Made by a program: the position numbers and the translations under genes
Shown: positions 25,134-33,182 of the stretch, piece by piece
Numbering within the stretch: the first letter of the stretch is position 1
Layout of the letters: every line of letters begins with the position of its first letter
The notes under the pieces: model-generated
What the model was told of the DNA's origin: nothing
The model's database searches: none
What the model saw: the letters and a program-made list of their open reading frames with translations, nothing else
Source of the DNA: Vulcanimicrobium sp035943995
GTDB lineage: Bacteria > Vulcanimicrobiota > Vulcanimicrobiia > Vulcanimicrobiales > Vulcanimicrobiaceae
Reading direction: 5' to 3'
DNA length: 64,000 nt
Assembly (NCBI GenBank): GCA_035943995.1
Contig: DASZBS010000021.1
Coordinates: 1-64,000, forward strand

Positions 25134-25728
25134 GTCATCGTCTTCGGAACAGACCGCGCACCCGCTCGCCCAGCGTCTCATCGCCCGCGTCCGCGAGCAC
25201 CCGCTCGACGGACCGGTGCTCGAGGTAGGCACGGGTTCGGGACGCAACACGCGGGCCCTCGTCGATGCCGGCATCCCCGTGCTGAGCGTGCCGGACGACA
25301 CGCCGTACACGCAGCTCCCCGGCAGCCGCGAGAGCTTCGGCGCCGCGCTGTCGACGCACGCGTATTTGCACGGCACGAGCGCGAAGCTGCGCGCCGGGAT
25401 CGCCGAGCTGCGGCGCATCTTGCGGCCGAACGCGCCGGCCTTCATCACGCTCGGCTCGTTCAAGGACGCGCGCTACGGCCTGGGCATCCCGTTCGACGAG
25501 CGCAGCTTCGCGCCGGGCGAAGGCGCCGAGCTCGGGATCCCGCACGCCTACTTCGACCGCGACGGCGTGATCGAGCTGCTGCTCGGGTTCACGCTCGAAT
25601 CCATGGAGGAGGTCGACGTCGACGACATCGCCGGCCGCTGGGCGCATGCCGACGATGACGAGATCACCGGCCGCGTGCACTGGTTCGTCGTCGCCCGGCG
25701 CGCGGATCCTCCGCACCCCCGTCAGTAG
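25132..25728 (+). CDS. SAM-dependent methyltransferase-like protein
   Basis: The 198-residue protein has a class I methyltransferase motif I, VLEVGTGSGRNT, near residues 29-40. A short post-motif region (PVLSVPDDTPY) and a motif LRRILRPNAPAFITLGSF follow, typical of methyltransferases where the substrate loop comes late. The substrate is unknown. Its ATG (25132-25134) overlaps on the opposite strand the start codon of the potassium channel gene (25131-25133). It is convergent with the rhodanese gene and overlaps it by 7 nt. Confidence 0.7.
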   Translation: MSSSSEQTAHPLAQRLIARVREHPLDGPVLEVGTGSGRNTRALVDAGIPVLSVPDDTPYTQLPGSRESFGAALSTHAYLHGTSAKLRAGIAELRRILRPNAPAFITLGSFKDARYGLGIPFDERSFAPGEGAELGIPHAYFDRDGVIELLLGFTLESMEEVDVDDIAGRWAHADDDEITGRVHWFVVARRADPPHPRQ

Positions 25729-26039
25729 CGCGGGACGTCCGAGTCGATCGCGCGCGACCAGGCGTCGATGCCGCCCGTGAGGTTGACGGCGTCGTAGCCG
25801 TTCGCGGCGAGGAACTCCGCGACGCGCTCGCTGCGGCTGCCGTGATGGCACATGCACACGATCTGCGTGTCGCGCGGCAGCTCGCCGATGCGCGCGGGGA
25901 TCTGGCCCATCGGGATCGCCGTCGCCCAGTCGATCGACGCGGTCGCGAGCTCCTCGGGCTCGCGCACGTCCAGCAGGACGAACGTTTCGTCCGCGGCGTG
26001 GCGGCGTTCGAGCTCGTCGACCGATATCTCGGCGATCAC
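25722..26039 (-). CDS. Single-domain rhodanese-like sulfurtransferase
   Basis: The 105-residue rhodanese domain has the active-site loop CMCHHGSRSE, with catalytic cysteine in CHHGSRS, and the family motifs VLLDVREPEE and GYDAVNLTGGIDAW. The GTG start overlaps the thiG stop (GTGA), so it is the last gene of the thiazole operon. A persulfide carrier here could hand sulfur to ThiS, as rhodanese domains do in some thiamin systems; that partner role is inferred from position. Confidence 0.88.
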   Translation of the reverse strand: MIAEISVDELERRHAADETFVLLDVREPEELATASIDWATAIPMGQIPARIGELPRDTQIVCMCHHGSRSERVAEFLAANGYDAVNLTGGIDAWSRAIDSDVPRY

Positions 26040-26839
26040 CCGCGCTCGCCGTGCTCGGTGGCGATGAGATCTTGCATCGGGCTCGACGCGTTGGCGTAGA
26101 GCCGCTTCTCCATCCGCCCGGCGAGGAACGCGTCGCGGCCCGCTTCGACCGCGAGCCGCATCGCGCGCGCCATGCGAACGGGGTCGCGCGCCGCGGCGAT
26201 CCCCGTGTTCATCAGCAGCGCGTCGACGCCGAGCTCCATCGCGAGCGCGGCGTCCGACGCCGTGCCGACACCCGCGTCGACGATGACCGGCACGTTCGCG
26301 CGCTCCTTGATGATGCGGATCGAATACGGGTTGCACACGCCCAAGCCGCTGCCGATCGGCGCCGCGAGCGGCATCACCGCGGCGCAGCCTACCTCTTCGA
26401 GCCGCTTGCACGCGACGGGGTCGTCGACGATGTACGGCAGCACGGTGAAGCCCGCGCGCGCGAGCTCTTCGCACGCGAGGATCGTCTCGCGCGTGTCGGG
26501 ATACAGCGTTTGCGGATCACCGATCACCTCGACCTTGATGAGGTCGGTGCCCAGCGCTTCGCGCGCGAGCTTCGCGGTGAGCACGGCGTCCTTCGCGGTG
26601 TAGCAGCCGGCGGTGTTCGGCAGCAGCGTCATCCGCGTGCGGTCGATGTAGTCGACCAGCGTCTTGCCGCTCTTGTCGTCGAGGTGCATGCGGCGAATCG
26701 CGACGGTCACGACTTCCGCACCGCTCGCGAGATGCGCTTGCTGCATGATCTCCAACGACGGGTACTTGCCGGTGCCGACGAACAAGCGCGAAGTGAACTC
26801 GTACTTGCCGATGCGTAGCGTGCCGGTTTGCGTTTGCAT
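26036..26839 (-). CDS. thiG: Thiazole synthase
   Basis: ThiG condenses 1-deoxy-D-xylulose 5-phosphate, dehydroglycine and ThiS-thiocarboxylate into the thiazole phosphate of thiamin. The 267-residue length is normal. Motifs are SRLFVGTGKY, LLPNTAGCYTAKDAV, the region KVEVIGDP, GCAAVMPLAAPIGSG and VIVDAGVGTASDAA. It follows thiS by 3 nt and shares 4 nt with the rhodanese gene. Confidence 0.96.
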   Translation of the reverse strand: MQTQTGTLRIGKYEFTSRLFVGTGKYPSLEIMQQAHLASGAEVVTVAIRRMHLDDKSGKTLVDYIDRTRMTLLPNTAGCYTAKDAVLTAKLAREALGTDLIKVEVIGDPQTLYPDTRETILACEELARAGFTVLPYIVDDPVACKRLEEVGCAAVMPLAAPIGSGLGVCNPYSIRIIKERANVPVIVDAGVGTASDAALAMELGVDALLMNTGIAAARDPVRMARAMRLAVEAGRDAFLAGRMEKRLYANASSPMQDLIATEHGERG

Positions 26840-26842
26840 GCG

Positions 26843-27043
26843 TCAGCCTCCCGCGACCGCGACGATGATCTCGAGCCGGTCGCCGCCGCGCAGGACCGTC
26901 GCGGCGTGGCGGGTGCGCGGGACGACGTCGTCGTTGAGCGCGACGGCGGTACCGTCGCGGCGCACGCCGAGCGTTTCGAGGAGCGACTCGAGCGTCGCTC
27001 CGTGCGGCATCTCGCGCTCCTCGCCGTTGACCGTGATCGTCAC
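26843..27043 (-). CDS. thiS: Sulfur carrier protein ThiS
   Basis: The 66-residue ubiquitin-like sulfur carrier ends in the required diglycine (VAVAGG), which is adenylated and thiocarboxylated before sulfur is delivered to ThiG. The N-terminal ITVNGEEREMPHGATLESLL is typical. The GTG start overlaps the thiO stop by 4 nt. No thiF is adjacent, so activation must use an E1-like enzyme encoded elsewhere. Confidence 0.94.
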   Translation of the reverse strand: MTITVNGEEREMPHGATLESLLETLGVRRDGTAVALNDDVVPRTRHAATVLRGGDRLEIIVAVAGG

Positions 27044-28173
27044 GCCGTTCCGTTCGCGGCGGCGGCCGCGGCCTCCGTTCCGGCGCGCGCCGGGGCGAAC
27101 GGCGCGAGCGCGCTCGCGTCGCCGTCCATGACGAGGTCCGCGATCAGACGCGCCGTGACCGGCGCGAGCAGGATGCCGTTGCGGAAGTGGCCGCTCGCGA
27201 CGACGTAGCCGCCGAGCGAAGTCGCGCCGAGATACGGCCGGCCGTCGTGCGAGCCCGGCCGCAATCCGGCCCAGGTCTCGACCACCGCGAAGCTCGCGAG
27301 CGCGGGCGCGACGGCGAGCGCCGCGTCGAGCAGGTCGTGCATGCCCGCGGCCGTGACCCGTGCGTCGAACCCGCGCGCCTCGACGGTGGCGCCGACGAGC
27401 AGCCGGCCGTCGCCGCGCGGCACGAGATAGCGGTGGCCGAGCCACACGAGCGCATGGACCGCGTCGCGCGGGACCGCGAGCGCGAGCATCTCGCCCGCCA
27501 CCGGCCGCACCGGCACGCGCGCATGATCGGGGACACCGTGAAGCTCGCCGGCCCACGCGCCCGCGGCGTTGATCACGGTCGCGGCGGTCGCAAACCCGTA
27601 CGAGGTGCGCACGCCGCGCACGCGCCGCGCGTCGCATTCCAGCGCGAGATCCTCGCCGCGCTCGAAGCGCACGCCGAGCGACTCGCACGCGGCGAGCAGC
27701 GCGCGCCCGAGCCGGCGGTTGTCCACCTGCGCCTCGTTCGCGACGAAGAGCGCGCCGGCAAGGTCCTTCGCGAGCATCGGCTCGCGCGCGAGCACGTCTT
27801 CGCGGTCGAGCATCGACACGTCACCGCCGTTCGCGCGAAACGTCTCGGCGTGCGCCGCGAGCTCCGCGAGCTGCGCGCGATCCAGCGCGACTTGCAGCGT
27901 ACCGTCACGGCGAAAGCGCGCGTCGACGCCGGTCCGTTCGCGCAGCTCCGCGACGTACTCCGGATACAGCGCGAGCGAATCGCGGCACAGCGCCAGCATC
28001 GCCGCATCCGGCGTAGCCTCGCTGTACGGCGCCAACATCCCAGCCCCAGCCCACGACGCAGCCCGCGCGGGCTCATCACGGTCGTACACGGTCACCGCGG
28101 CGCCGCGCTGCGCCAGCTCGTACGCGATCCCTAAACCGATCAGCCCCGCGCCGACGACGATGACGTCAGCCAT
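27040..28173 (-). CDS. thiO: Glycine oxidase ThiO
   Basis: This 377-residue DAO-family flavoenzyme oxidises glycine to dehydroglycine for thiazole formation. The FAD-binding N-terminus is VIVVGAGLIGLGIAYELA, followed by WAGAGMLAPYSEA, which marks the ThiO subgroup. The C-terminal GLRPGSHDGRPYLG is the second FAD contact. ThiO rather than ThiH indicates the oxygen-dependent route, matching an aerobic lifestyle. It overlaps thiS by 4 nt. Confidence 0.93.
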   Translation of the reverse strand: MADVIVVGAGLIGLGIAYELAQRGAAVTVYDRDEPARAASWAGAGMLAPYSEATPDAAMLALCRDSLALYPEYVAELRERTGVDARFRRDGTLQVALDRAQLAELAAHAETFRANGGDVSMLDREDVLAREPMLAKDLAGALFVANEAQVDNRRLGRALLAACESLGVRFERGEDLALECDARRVRGVRTSYGFATAATVINAAGAWAGELHGVPDHARVPVRPVAGEMLALAVPRDAVHALVWLGHRYLVPRGDGRLLVGATVEARGFDARVTAAGMHDLLDAALAVAPALASFAVVETWAGLRPGSHDGRPYLGATSLGGYVVASGHFRNGILLAPVTARLIADLVMDGDASALAPFAPARAGTEAAAAAANGTA

Positions 28174-28186
28174 GTCCGTACACCGG

Positions 28187-29842
28187 CTACATGCCGGTGT
28201 ACACCGGGCCTTCGCCGCCTTGGGGCGGGACCCAGGTGATGATCTGGTACGGGTCCATGATGTCGCACGTCTTGCAGTGGACGCAGTTCGCGAAGTTGAT
28301 CTGCAGGCGGCCTTCCGCGGGCGCGCTGCCGGTCTTGGTGAAGTGCGGTTCGTAGACGGCGGCCGGGCAGAAGTACTGGCACGGGTTGCCGTACTCGACG
28401 GTACACTTCTCCGCGCAGATGTTCGTGTCGGACACGTGCAGGTGCGCCGGCTGGTCCTCGTCGTGGATCGAGCCGCTCTTGAAGACGTCGGTCACCTTGT
28501 CGAACGTCAGCTTGCCGTCGGGGACCACGCGTTTGGTCACCTGCGTCGGCGTCAGCTCGGAGAGCTTCTTCATGCGGGCGTAGCCGTGCTCGCCGGCGAG
28601 CTTGTCCTTGATGCCGAAGCCGCGGCCGCCGCTCATTATGCTGAGCTGCGCGTTCATCAGGCCGCCCCACATCCCGCTGCTGAAGCCCTGGTGGAAGTTG
28701 CGCGCGGCGTGCAGCTCGGTGCGCGCCCACGAGCCGGCGAACTTCGTCTCGTACGCGCTCAGCTTTTCCGACGACGTGTCTTCCGCTTGCACCGCGTCGA
28801 AGATCGCTTCCGCGGCCATCATCCCCGACTTCATCGCGAGGTGGATCCCCTTGAGGCGAAGGCCGTTGAGGAAACCGGCGCTGTCGCCGACGATGCACAA
28901 GCCGTCGGCGTAGAAGCGCGGCATCGCGTGCAATCCGCCTTCGGGGATCGCCTTCGCGCCGTAGCGGATCATCTCGCCGCCTTCGAGCAGCGGGCGGATC
29001 GCGGGGTGCAGCTTGTAGCGCTGGAAATTGTCGTGCGGATCGGTCGTCGGGTCCGCGTAGTCGAGGCCGGTGACGAGCCCGATGTCGATGACGTCGTCGC
29101 TCATCGCGTAGATCCAGCCGCCGCCGAACGTGTTCCACAGCGGCGCGCCGAGCGTGTGGATCACGCTGCCGGCCGCGAGCCGGCCCGGTACTTTCCACAG
29201 CTCTTTGATGCCGACGGCGTAGACTTGCGGGTCGCGGTCCTTGTCGAGCTCCAAGCGCGCGATCGCGGTCTTGGTGAGCGTGCCGCGCGGGCCTTCGCCG
29301 AGCACGACGACCTTCGCCGTCAGATCGGGCCCGGGCTCGTAGTTCGACTTGTGCGTGCCTTTGCTCGACACGCCCTTGTCGCCGACGCGCACGCCGATCA
29401 CGCGGTCGCCGTCCCACAACAGCTCTTGTCCGGGAAACGCCGGAAACACGTCGACGCCGGCTTCCTCCGCTTTCGCGGCGAGCCACTTTGTGAGGTTCGA
29501 CAGCGACGCGACGTACTTGCCGTGATTGTTGAGCACCGGCGGCACGAACGGCGCTTTGATTTTTCCGCTGTTGGTGAGAAACCACATCGCGTCGCTGCTG
29601 ACGGGCGTGTCGAGACCGCCGGTGATGTCTTCGCCGGGGAACAGTTCGGCGAGCGCTTTCGGATCGACGACGGCACCGGAGAAACCGTGATTGCCGATCT
29701 CGCCGCCTTTCTCGATCACCATCACGGCGATCTCCGTGCCCGCGGCCGCGGCGAGCTGGCGCAGGCGAATCGCGCCGGCGAGCGACGCGGGGCCGGCCCC
29801 GACGAACAGGACGTCGACTTCGAGGGAATCGCGCTGTGGCAT
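28187..29842 (-). CDS. Electron-transfer flavoprotein:ubiquinone oxidoreductase
   Basis: ETF-QO passes electrons from acyl-CoA dehydrogenases, via ETF, to the membrane quinone pool. The 551-residue protein has the FAD motif VLFVGAGPASLAGAIRL and the C-terminal 4Fe-4S domain with CAEKCTVEYGNPCQYFCP and NCVHCKTCDIMDP. Phrases such as GLCIVGDSAGFLNGLRLKGIH are characteristic. It begins 54 nt after the M14 peptidase gene and is 13 nt before thiO. It connects to the fatty acid ligases in the window: their products feed beta-oxidation. Confidence 0.95.
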   Translation of the reverse strand: MPQRDSLEVDVLFVGAGPASLAGAIRLRQLAAAAGTEIAVMVIEKGGEIGNHGFSGAVVDPKALAELFPGEDITGGLDTPVSSDAMWFLTNSGKIKAPFVPPVLNNHGKYVASLSNLTKWLAAKAEEAGVDVFPAFPGQELLWDGDRVIGVRVGDKGVSSKGTHKSNYEPGPDLTAKVVVLGEGPRGTLTKTAIARLELDKDRDPQVYAVGIKELWKVPGRLAAGSVIHTLGAPLWNTFGGGWIYAMSDDVIDIGLVTGLDYADPTTDPHDNFQRYKLHPAIRPLLEGGEMIRYGAKAIPEGGLHAMPRFYADGLCIVGDSAGFLNGLRLKGIHLAMKSGMMAAEAIFDAVQAEDTSSEKLSAYETKFAGSWARTELHAARNFHQGFSSGMWGGLMNAQLSIMSGGRGFGIKDKLAGEHGYARMKKLSELTPTQVTKRVVPDGKLTFDKVTDVFKSGSIHDEDQPAHLHVSDTNICAEKCTVEYGNPCQYFCPAAVYEPHFTKTGSAPAEGRLQINFANCVHCKTCDIMDPYQIITWVPPQGGEGPVYTGM

Positions 29843-29896
29843 GACCCGCTCGCGTTCGCGAGCGCGCGGGGCGGCTCCCCGCGATATTGGTCGTAC

Positions 29897-30676
29897 CTAG
29901 AGCGCCGCGAGCGCGGTCGTCACCGCGACGCGATGCGCCGCGACGCGCTCGTCCCACGGCCGCGGTCGCGGCGTCTCGAACGTGAGCGCGGCCGGCGTGC
30001 CGCGGTACATCAGCGCGAGACTGCTCGGCAGGCCCTCGAACGCGGCGATCTCGGCTTCGTAGTCGACCAGCACCGAGCCCCGCTCCACGCGGTACATCGC
30101 CGCGAGGTCGAACCCAGGCGGCGCGCCGAGGTCGAACCCGCTCTCGATCGTCTGCACCGGCAAGCCCGCGTCGTCGAGCGCCTGCACGATCCGCGGCGAG
30201 AACTCCGGCGCGAAGCCTGGCCGCAGCGGCTCGTAGAGGTAACAGCCCTCGGCCTCGAAATCTTCGTGCAGGTCCATCGCGAACGCGAACCGGCGGTCGC
30301 GGTTGGCGGTGAACACCGCGCGCGCCTCGGGCGTGGTGCCGCCGCGCGAAAAGCTGCGGTTGACGTCGCGACCCTCGGCGTTGCCGCGCGTCCCCGCCGC
30401 GTAGCCGCTCGGGTTCAAGCACGGCCAGATGCGGTAGGCGAAACGACCGTCGAGCAGGCCGTCGCGGACGAGCGCCAGCAGCGCCCACGGCGCGGCGGGC
30501 TCGTCGCCGTGCACGCCCGCCGACAGCGCGACGGTGGGGGCGGTCGTTTCGCCGACCTCGGCGACGAGGAGCGTGCGCGGCGCGCCGACGCACGCGATCT
30601 CGCGGACCCGCACGCCGCGCCCGCGCAGCTCTCGCCAAGCTGCCGCAAGCTCGGCGTACGGCGGCGGTTCGGCCAC
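29897..30676 (-). CDS. M14-type zinc carboxypeptidase / aspartoacylase-like hydrolase
   Basis: The 259-residue protein has the zinc-binding motif GVHGDEPA (H-x2-E type), NPSGYAAGTRGNAEGRDVNR with substrate-binding arginine, and MDLHED with the third ligand histidine. This places it in the M14/AstE-AspA superfamily of metallocarboxypeptidases and deacylases. It has no signal peptide, so it is probably cytoplasmic. The GTG at 30676 directly follows the glcF stop. The substrate is not evident. Confidence 0.78.
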   Translation of the reverse strand: MAEPPPYAELAAAWRELRGRGVRVREIACVGAPRTLLVAEVGETTAPTVALSAGVHGDEPAAPWALLALVRDGLLDGRFAYRIWPCLNPSGYAAGTRGNAEGRDVNRSFSRGGTTPEARAVFTANRDRRFAFAMDLHEDFEAEGCYLYEPLRPGFAPEFSPRIVQALDDAGLPVQTIESGFDLGAPPGFDLAAMYRVERGSVLVDYEAEIAAFEGLPSSLALMYRGTPAALTFETPRPRPWDERVAAHRVAVTTALAAL

Positions 30677-30677
30677 G

Positions 30678-31997
30678 CTAGGCCAGCGGCTTCCCGCTAA
30701 TCGAGGCATCCAACAGCTCGATGGGGTGCGCGGCGCGCAGCGCCACGCCGCGCTCCCGCATGATCGACTGCATCTGCAGCGTGCAGCCCGGGTTCGCGCT
30801 CGCGACGAGGTCGGGCGCGACGCGCTGCACGTTGTCCACCTTGCGCACGCCGATCTCGTGCGCGGATTCCGGCTCGAACAGGTTGTACGTGCCTGCGCTG
30901 CCGCAGCACTGGTCGCCGTCGGGGATCTCGAGCAGCTCGAGCCCCGGGATCGTGCGCAGCAGGTCGCGCGGCTGCGCCCGGACACGTTGCGCGTGCGCGA
31001 GGTGACACGCATCGTGATACGCGACGCGTAGCGGAAGCGGTTTGCGCGGTGCGCGCGGCTCGAGCGTCGCGAGGTACTCGTTGATGTCGCGCACCTTCGC
31101 GGCGAAGGCTTGCGCGCGGTCGCGCCAGGCGTCGTCCTCGAGCAGGATGTCGCCGTACTCTTTGAGCGTCGAGCCGCAGCCCGCGGCGTTGATCAGGATC
31201 GCGTCGACCTGCTCCTTCTCGAAGCTCGCGATGAGCGCGCGCGCGAACGCTTTCGCCTCGTCGGGCCGGCCGCTGTGCAGCGACAGCGCGCCGCAGCAGC
31301 CTTGCCCGTGCGGTATGACGACCTCGCAGCCTTCGGCGCTGAGCACGCGGATCGTCGCAACGTTGACGCGCGGAAAGAGCGCGCGCTGCACGCAGCCCGC
31401 GACCAGCGCGACGCGCGCACGGCGCTCGCCCTTCGCGAACGTGAGATACGGCAGCGATGCGAACGTGTCGCGCAGCCTGATCGGCGGCGCCATCGTCGCG
31501 AGCTGCCGCAATCGTGCCGGCAGCAACTTGCCGAGCCGTCCGGCCGCAGCGCGCGACAAGCCCAGCTTCGCCCCGAGCCACAGCCCCGGGATCATGGCAC
31601 GCAGCCGCTTCGGATACGGAAACAGCGCGAACACGAGCTCGCGGAACGCGCGGTCGCCGACGGGGCGCGTGATCGCGTCTTCGACCTTCGCGCGCGTCGC
31701 TTCGATCAGCAGGTCGTAGCGCACACCCGACGGGCACGCGGTGACGCACGCCATGCAGCCCAGACATGCGTCGATGTGCCCGGCGACGAGATCGTCGAGC
31801 GGGATGATCCCGTCGTCGACGCCCTTCATCAAGTCGATGCGCCCGCGCGGCGAGTCCATCTCTTCGCCCCATGAGTTGTACGTCGGACACGCCGGCAAAC
31901 AGAACCCGCAGTGCACGCAATCCGCAATCAAGTCGCGGTATTCGCGCTTCGACGCGTCCGGGTCGTGCGCGAGCGGGTCGGTGACGGGGACAGACAC
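30678..31997 (-). CDS. glcF: Glycolate oxidase iron-sulfur subunit
   Basis: The 439-residue subunit carries two ferredoxin-like 4Fe-4S motifs, DCVHCGFCLPACP and CLGCMACVTACP, followed by two cysteine-rich CCG domains (GCCGALSLHSG and CCGSAGTYNLF). It takes electrons from the GlcD/GlcE flavin subunits to the respiratory chain. The GTG start lies immediately after the glcE stop. The enzyme could equally be a D-lactate dehydrogenase complex of the same architecture; the glcDEF order supports glycolate. Confidence 0.92.
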   Translation of the reverse strand: MSVPVTDPLAHDPDASKREYRDLIADCVHCGFCLPACPTYNSWGEEMDSPRGRIDLMKGVDDGIIPLDDLVAGHIDACLGCMACVTACPSGVRYDLLIEATRAKVEDAITRPVGDRAFRELVFALFPYPKRLRAMIPGLWLGAKLGLSRAAAGRLGKLLPARLRQLATMAPPIRLRDTFASLPYLTFAKGERRARVALVAGCVQRALFPRVNVATIRVLSAEGCEVVIPHGQGCCGALSLHSGRPDEAKAFARALIASFEKEQVDAILINAAGCGSTLKEYGDILLEDDAWRDRAQAFAAKVRDINEYLATLEPRAPRKPLPLRVAYHDACHLAHAQRVRAQPRDLLRTIPGLELLEIPDGDQCCGSAGTYNLFEPESAHEIGVRKVDNVQRVAPDLVASANPGCTLQMQSIMRERGVALRAAHPIELLDASISGKPLA

Positions 31998-33182
31998 TCA
32001 GAGGCCTCCGATGAAACGGCCTGGGTTGCACAGGCCGTGCGGGTCGAAGTTGTGCTTCATCGCGCGCATCAGCGCGAACGACGCCGGCTGCGGTCCCCAT
32101 GCGTCGACGGTCCCGCGCGCCGCGTCGGGCATCGCCGCGATCACGACGTGACCCGCGCCGCGCGTTTCGGCGGCGACGCGCTCGCGAAGGCCCGTGACCG
32201 GTGCGGGCCCGTCGGCATATGCGTGCAGCGCGACGCCGAGCAGCGGGTACGCGACCGGCACCGCCACCCGCGGCGCTTCGACGGACGCGGCGAGCATCGC
32301 GACGCCGGCCGACGGCGGCGCGACGATATGCAGACGCCACGCGCCGTCGCGGCGCACGGCGCGCTCACGCTGCTCGTACGACTCGCGCTCCAGCTCGCTC
32401 AGCTCGCGGGCGCGCGCCGACGCCGCCGGCGCGATCTCGCCGAGCAGCGTCGTCATCTGCGCGTCCACGCCGCGCTGCGTTCCAGCGATGCTCACCACGA
32501 GCGTATCGTCGTTGTACAGTGCAACCGATTCCGGTTCGAGCTGCCGTGCGAGGAGTGCGCGTGTTACTGCGGCGACGTCGTCCGCGTACTCGAACGTCAG
32601 CGCCGCCGCGCGCGTGGTCTGTGCGATCGGGTACAGCCGGAACGTCACCGTCGCGATCGCGCCCAGCGTGCCCAGCGAGCCGACCATCAGCTTGGGCAGG
32701 TCGAAGCCCGCGACGTTCTTTACCACCTTGCCGCCGCCGCGTGCCCGCACGCCGTCCGGTCGCACGATGCCGACGCCGACGATGAGGTCCTTCGCCGTGC
32801 CGTAGCGTTGGCGGCGCCGGCCGTACGCATTGGTCGCAACGAGGCCGCCCACGGTGGAGCGCGCGCGGTCGGCGACGTCGAGCGGCAGCATCTGGCCATG
32901 CTGCTCGAGCACGCGGTCCAGCTCGGCCAGCGTGATCCCCGCCTCGACGGTGATCGTCTGATCTTCGGGCGTGTAGTCGACGACCGCGTCGAGCGCGGTC
33001 ATGCGCACCACGGTGTCGAGCGCGCGCGGCGCGTTGCCCAGCGCGAGGTGCGTGCCGCCGCCGACGAACGCGAACGTCTTGCGCGCATCGTGCAGCTCGC
33101 GCACGATCTGCGCGAGCTCGTCTATGCTGCGCGGCGTCACCACGTCGCGCGGCACCACGCCCGCGATGGCGATCGTCGTCAT
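31998..33182 (-). CDS. glcE: Glycolate oxidase FAD-binding subunit GlcE
   Basis: The 394-residue FAD_binding_4 protein has FVGGGTHLALGN, STVGGLVATNAYG and KVVKNVAGFDLPKLMVGSLG, the last being diagnostic for GlcE. It works with GlcD and GlcF to oxidise glycolate to glyoxylate. The ATG overlaps the glcD stop (ATGA), so the two flavin subunits are translationally coupled. Confidence 0.92.
   Translation of the reverse strand: MTTIAIAGVVPRDVVTPRSIDELAQIVRELHDARKTFAFVGGGTHLALGNAPRALDTVVRMTALDAVVDYTPEDQTITVEAGITLAELDRVLEQHGQMLPLDVADRARSTVGGLVATNAYGRRRQRYGTAKDLIVGVGIVRPDGVRARGGGKVVKNVAGFDLPKLMVGSLGTLGAIATVTFRLYPIAQTTRAAALTFEYADDVAAVTRALLARQLEPESVALYNDDTLVVSIAGTQRGVDAQMTTLLGEIAPAASARARELSELERESYEQRERAVRRDGAWRLHIVAPPSAGVAMLAASVEAPRVAVPVAYPLLGVALHAYADGPAPVTGLRERVAAETRGAGHVVIAAMPDAARGTVDAWGPQPASFALMRAMKHNFDPHGLCNPGRFIGGL

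Noticed and set aside
23289..25658. 789-codon plus-strand open frame opposite the potassium channel
   Set aside because: Composition is Arg/Ala-rich without any domain, and the minus strand carries the filter and two NAD-binding motifs.
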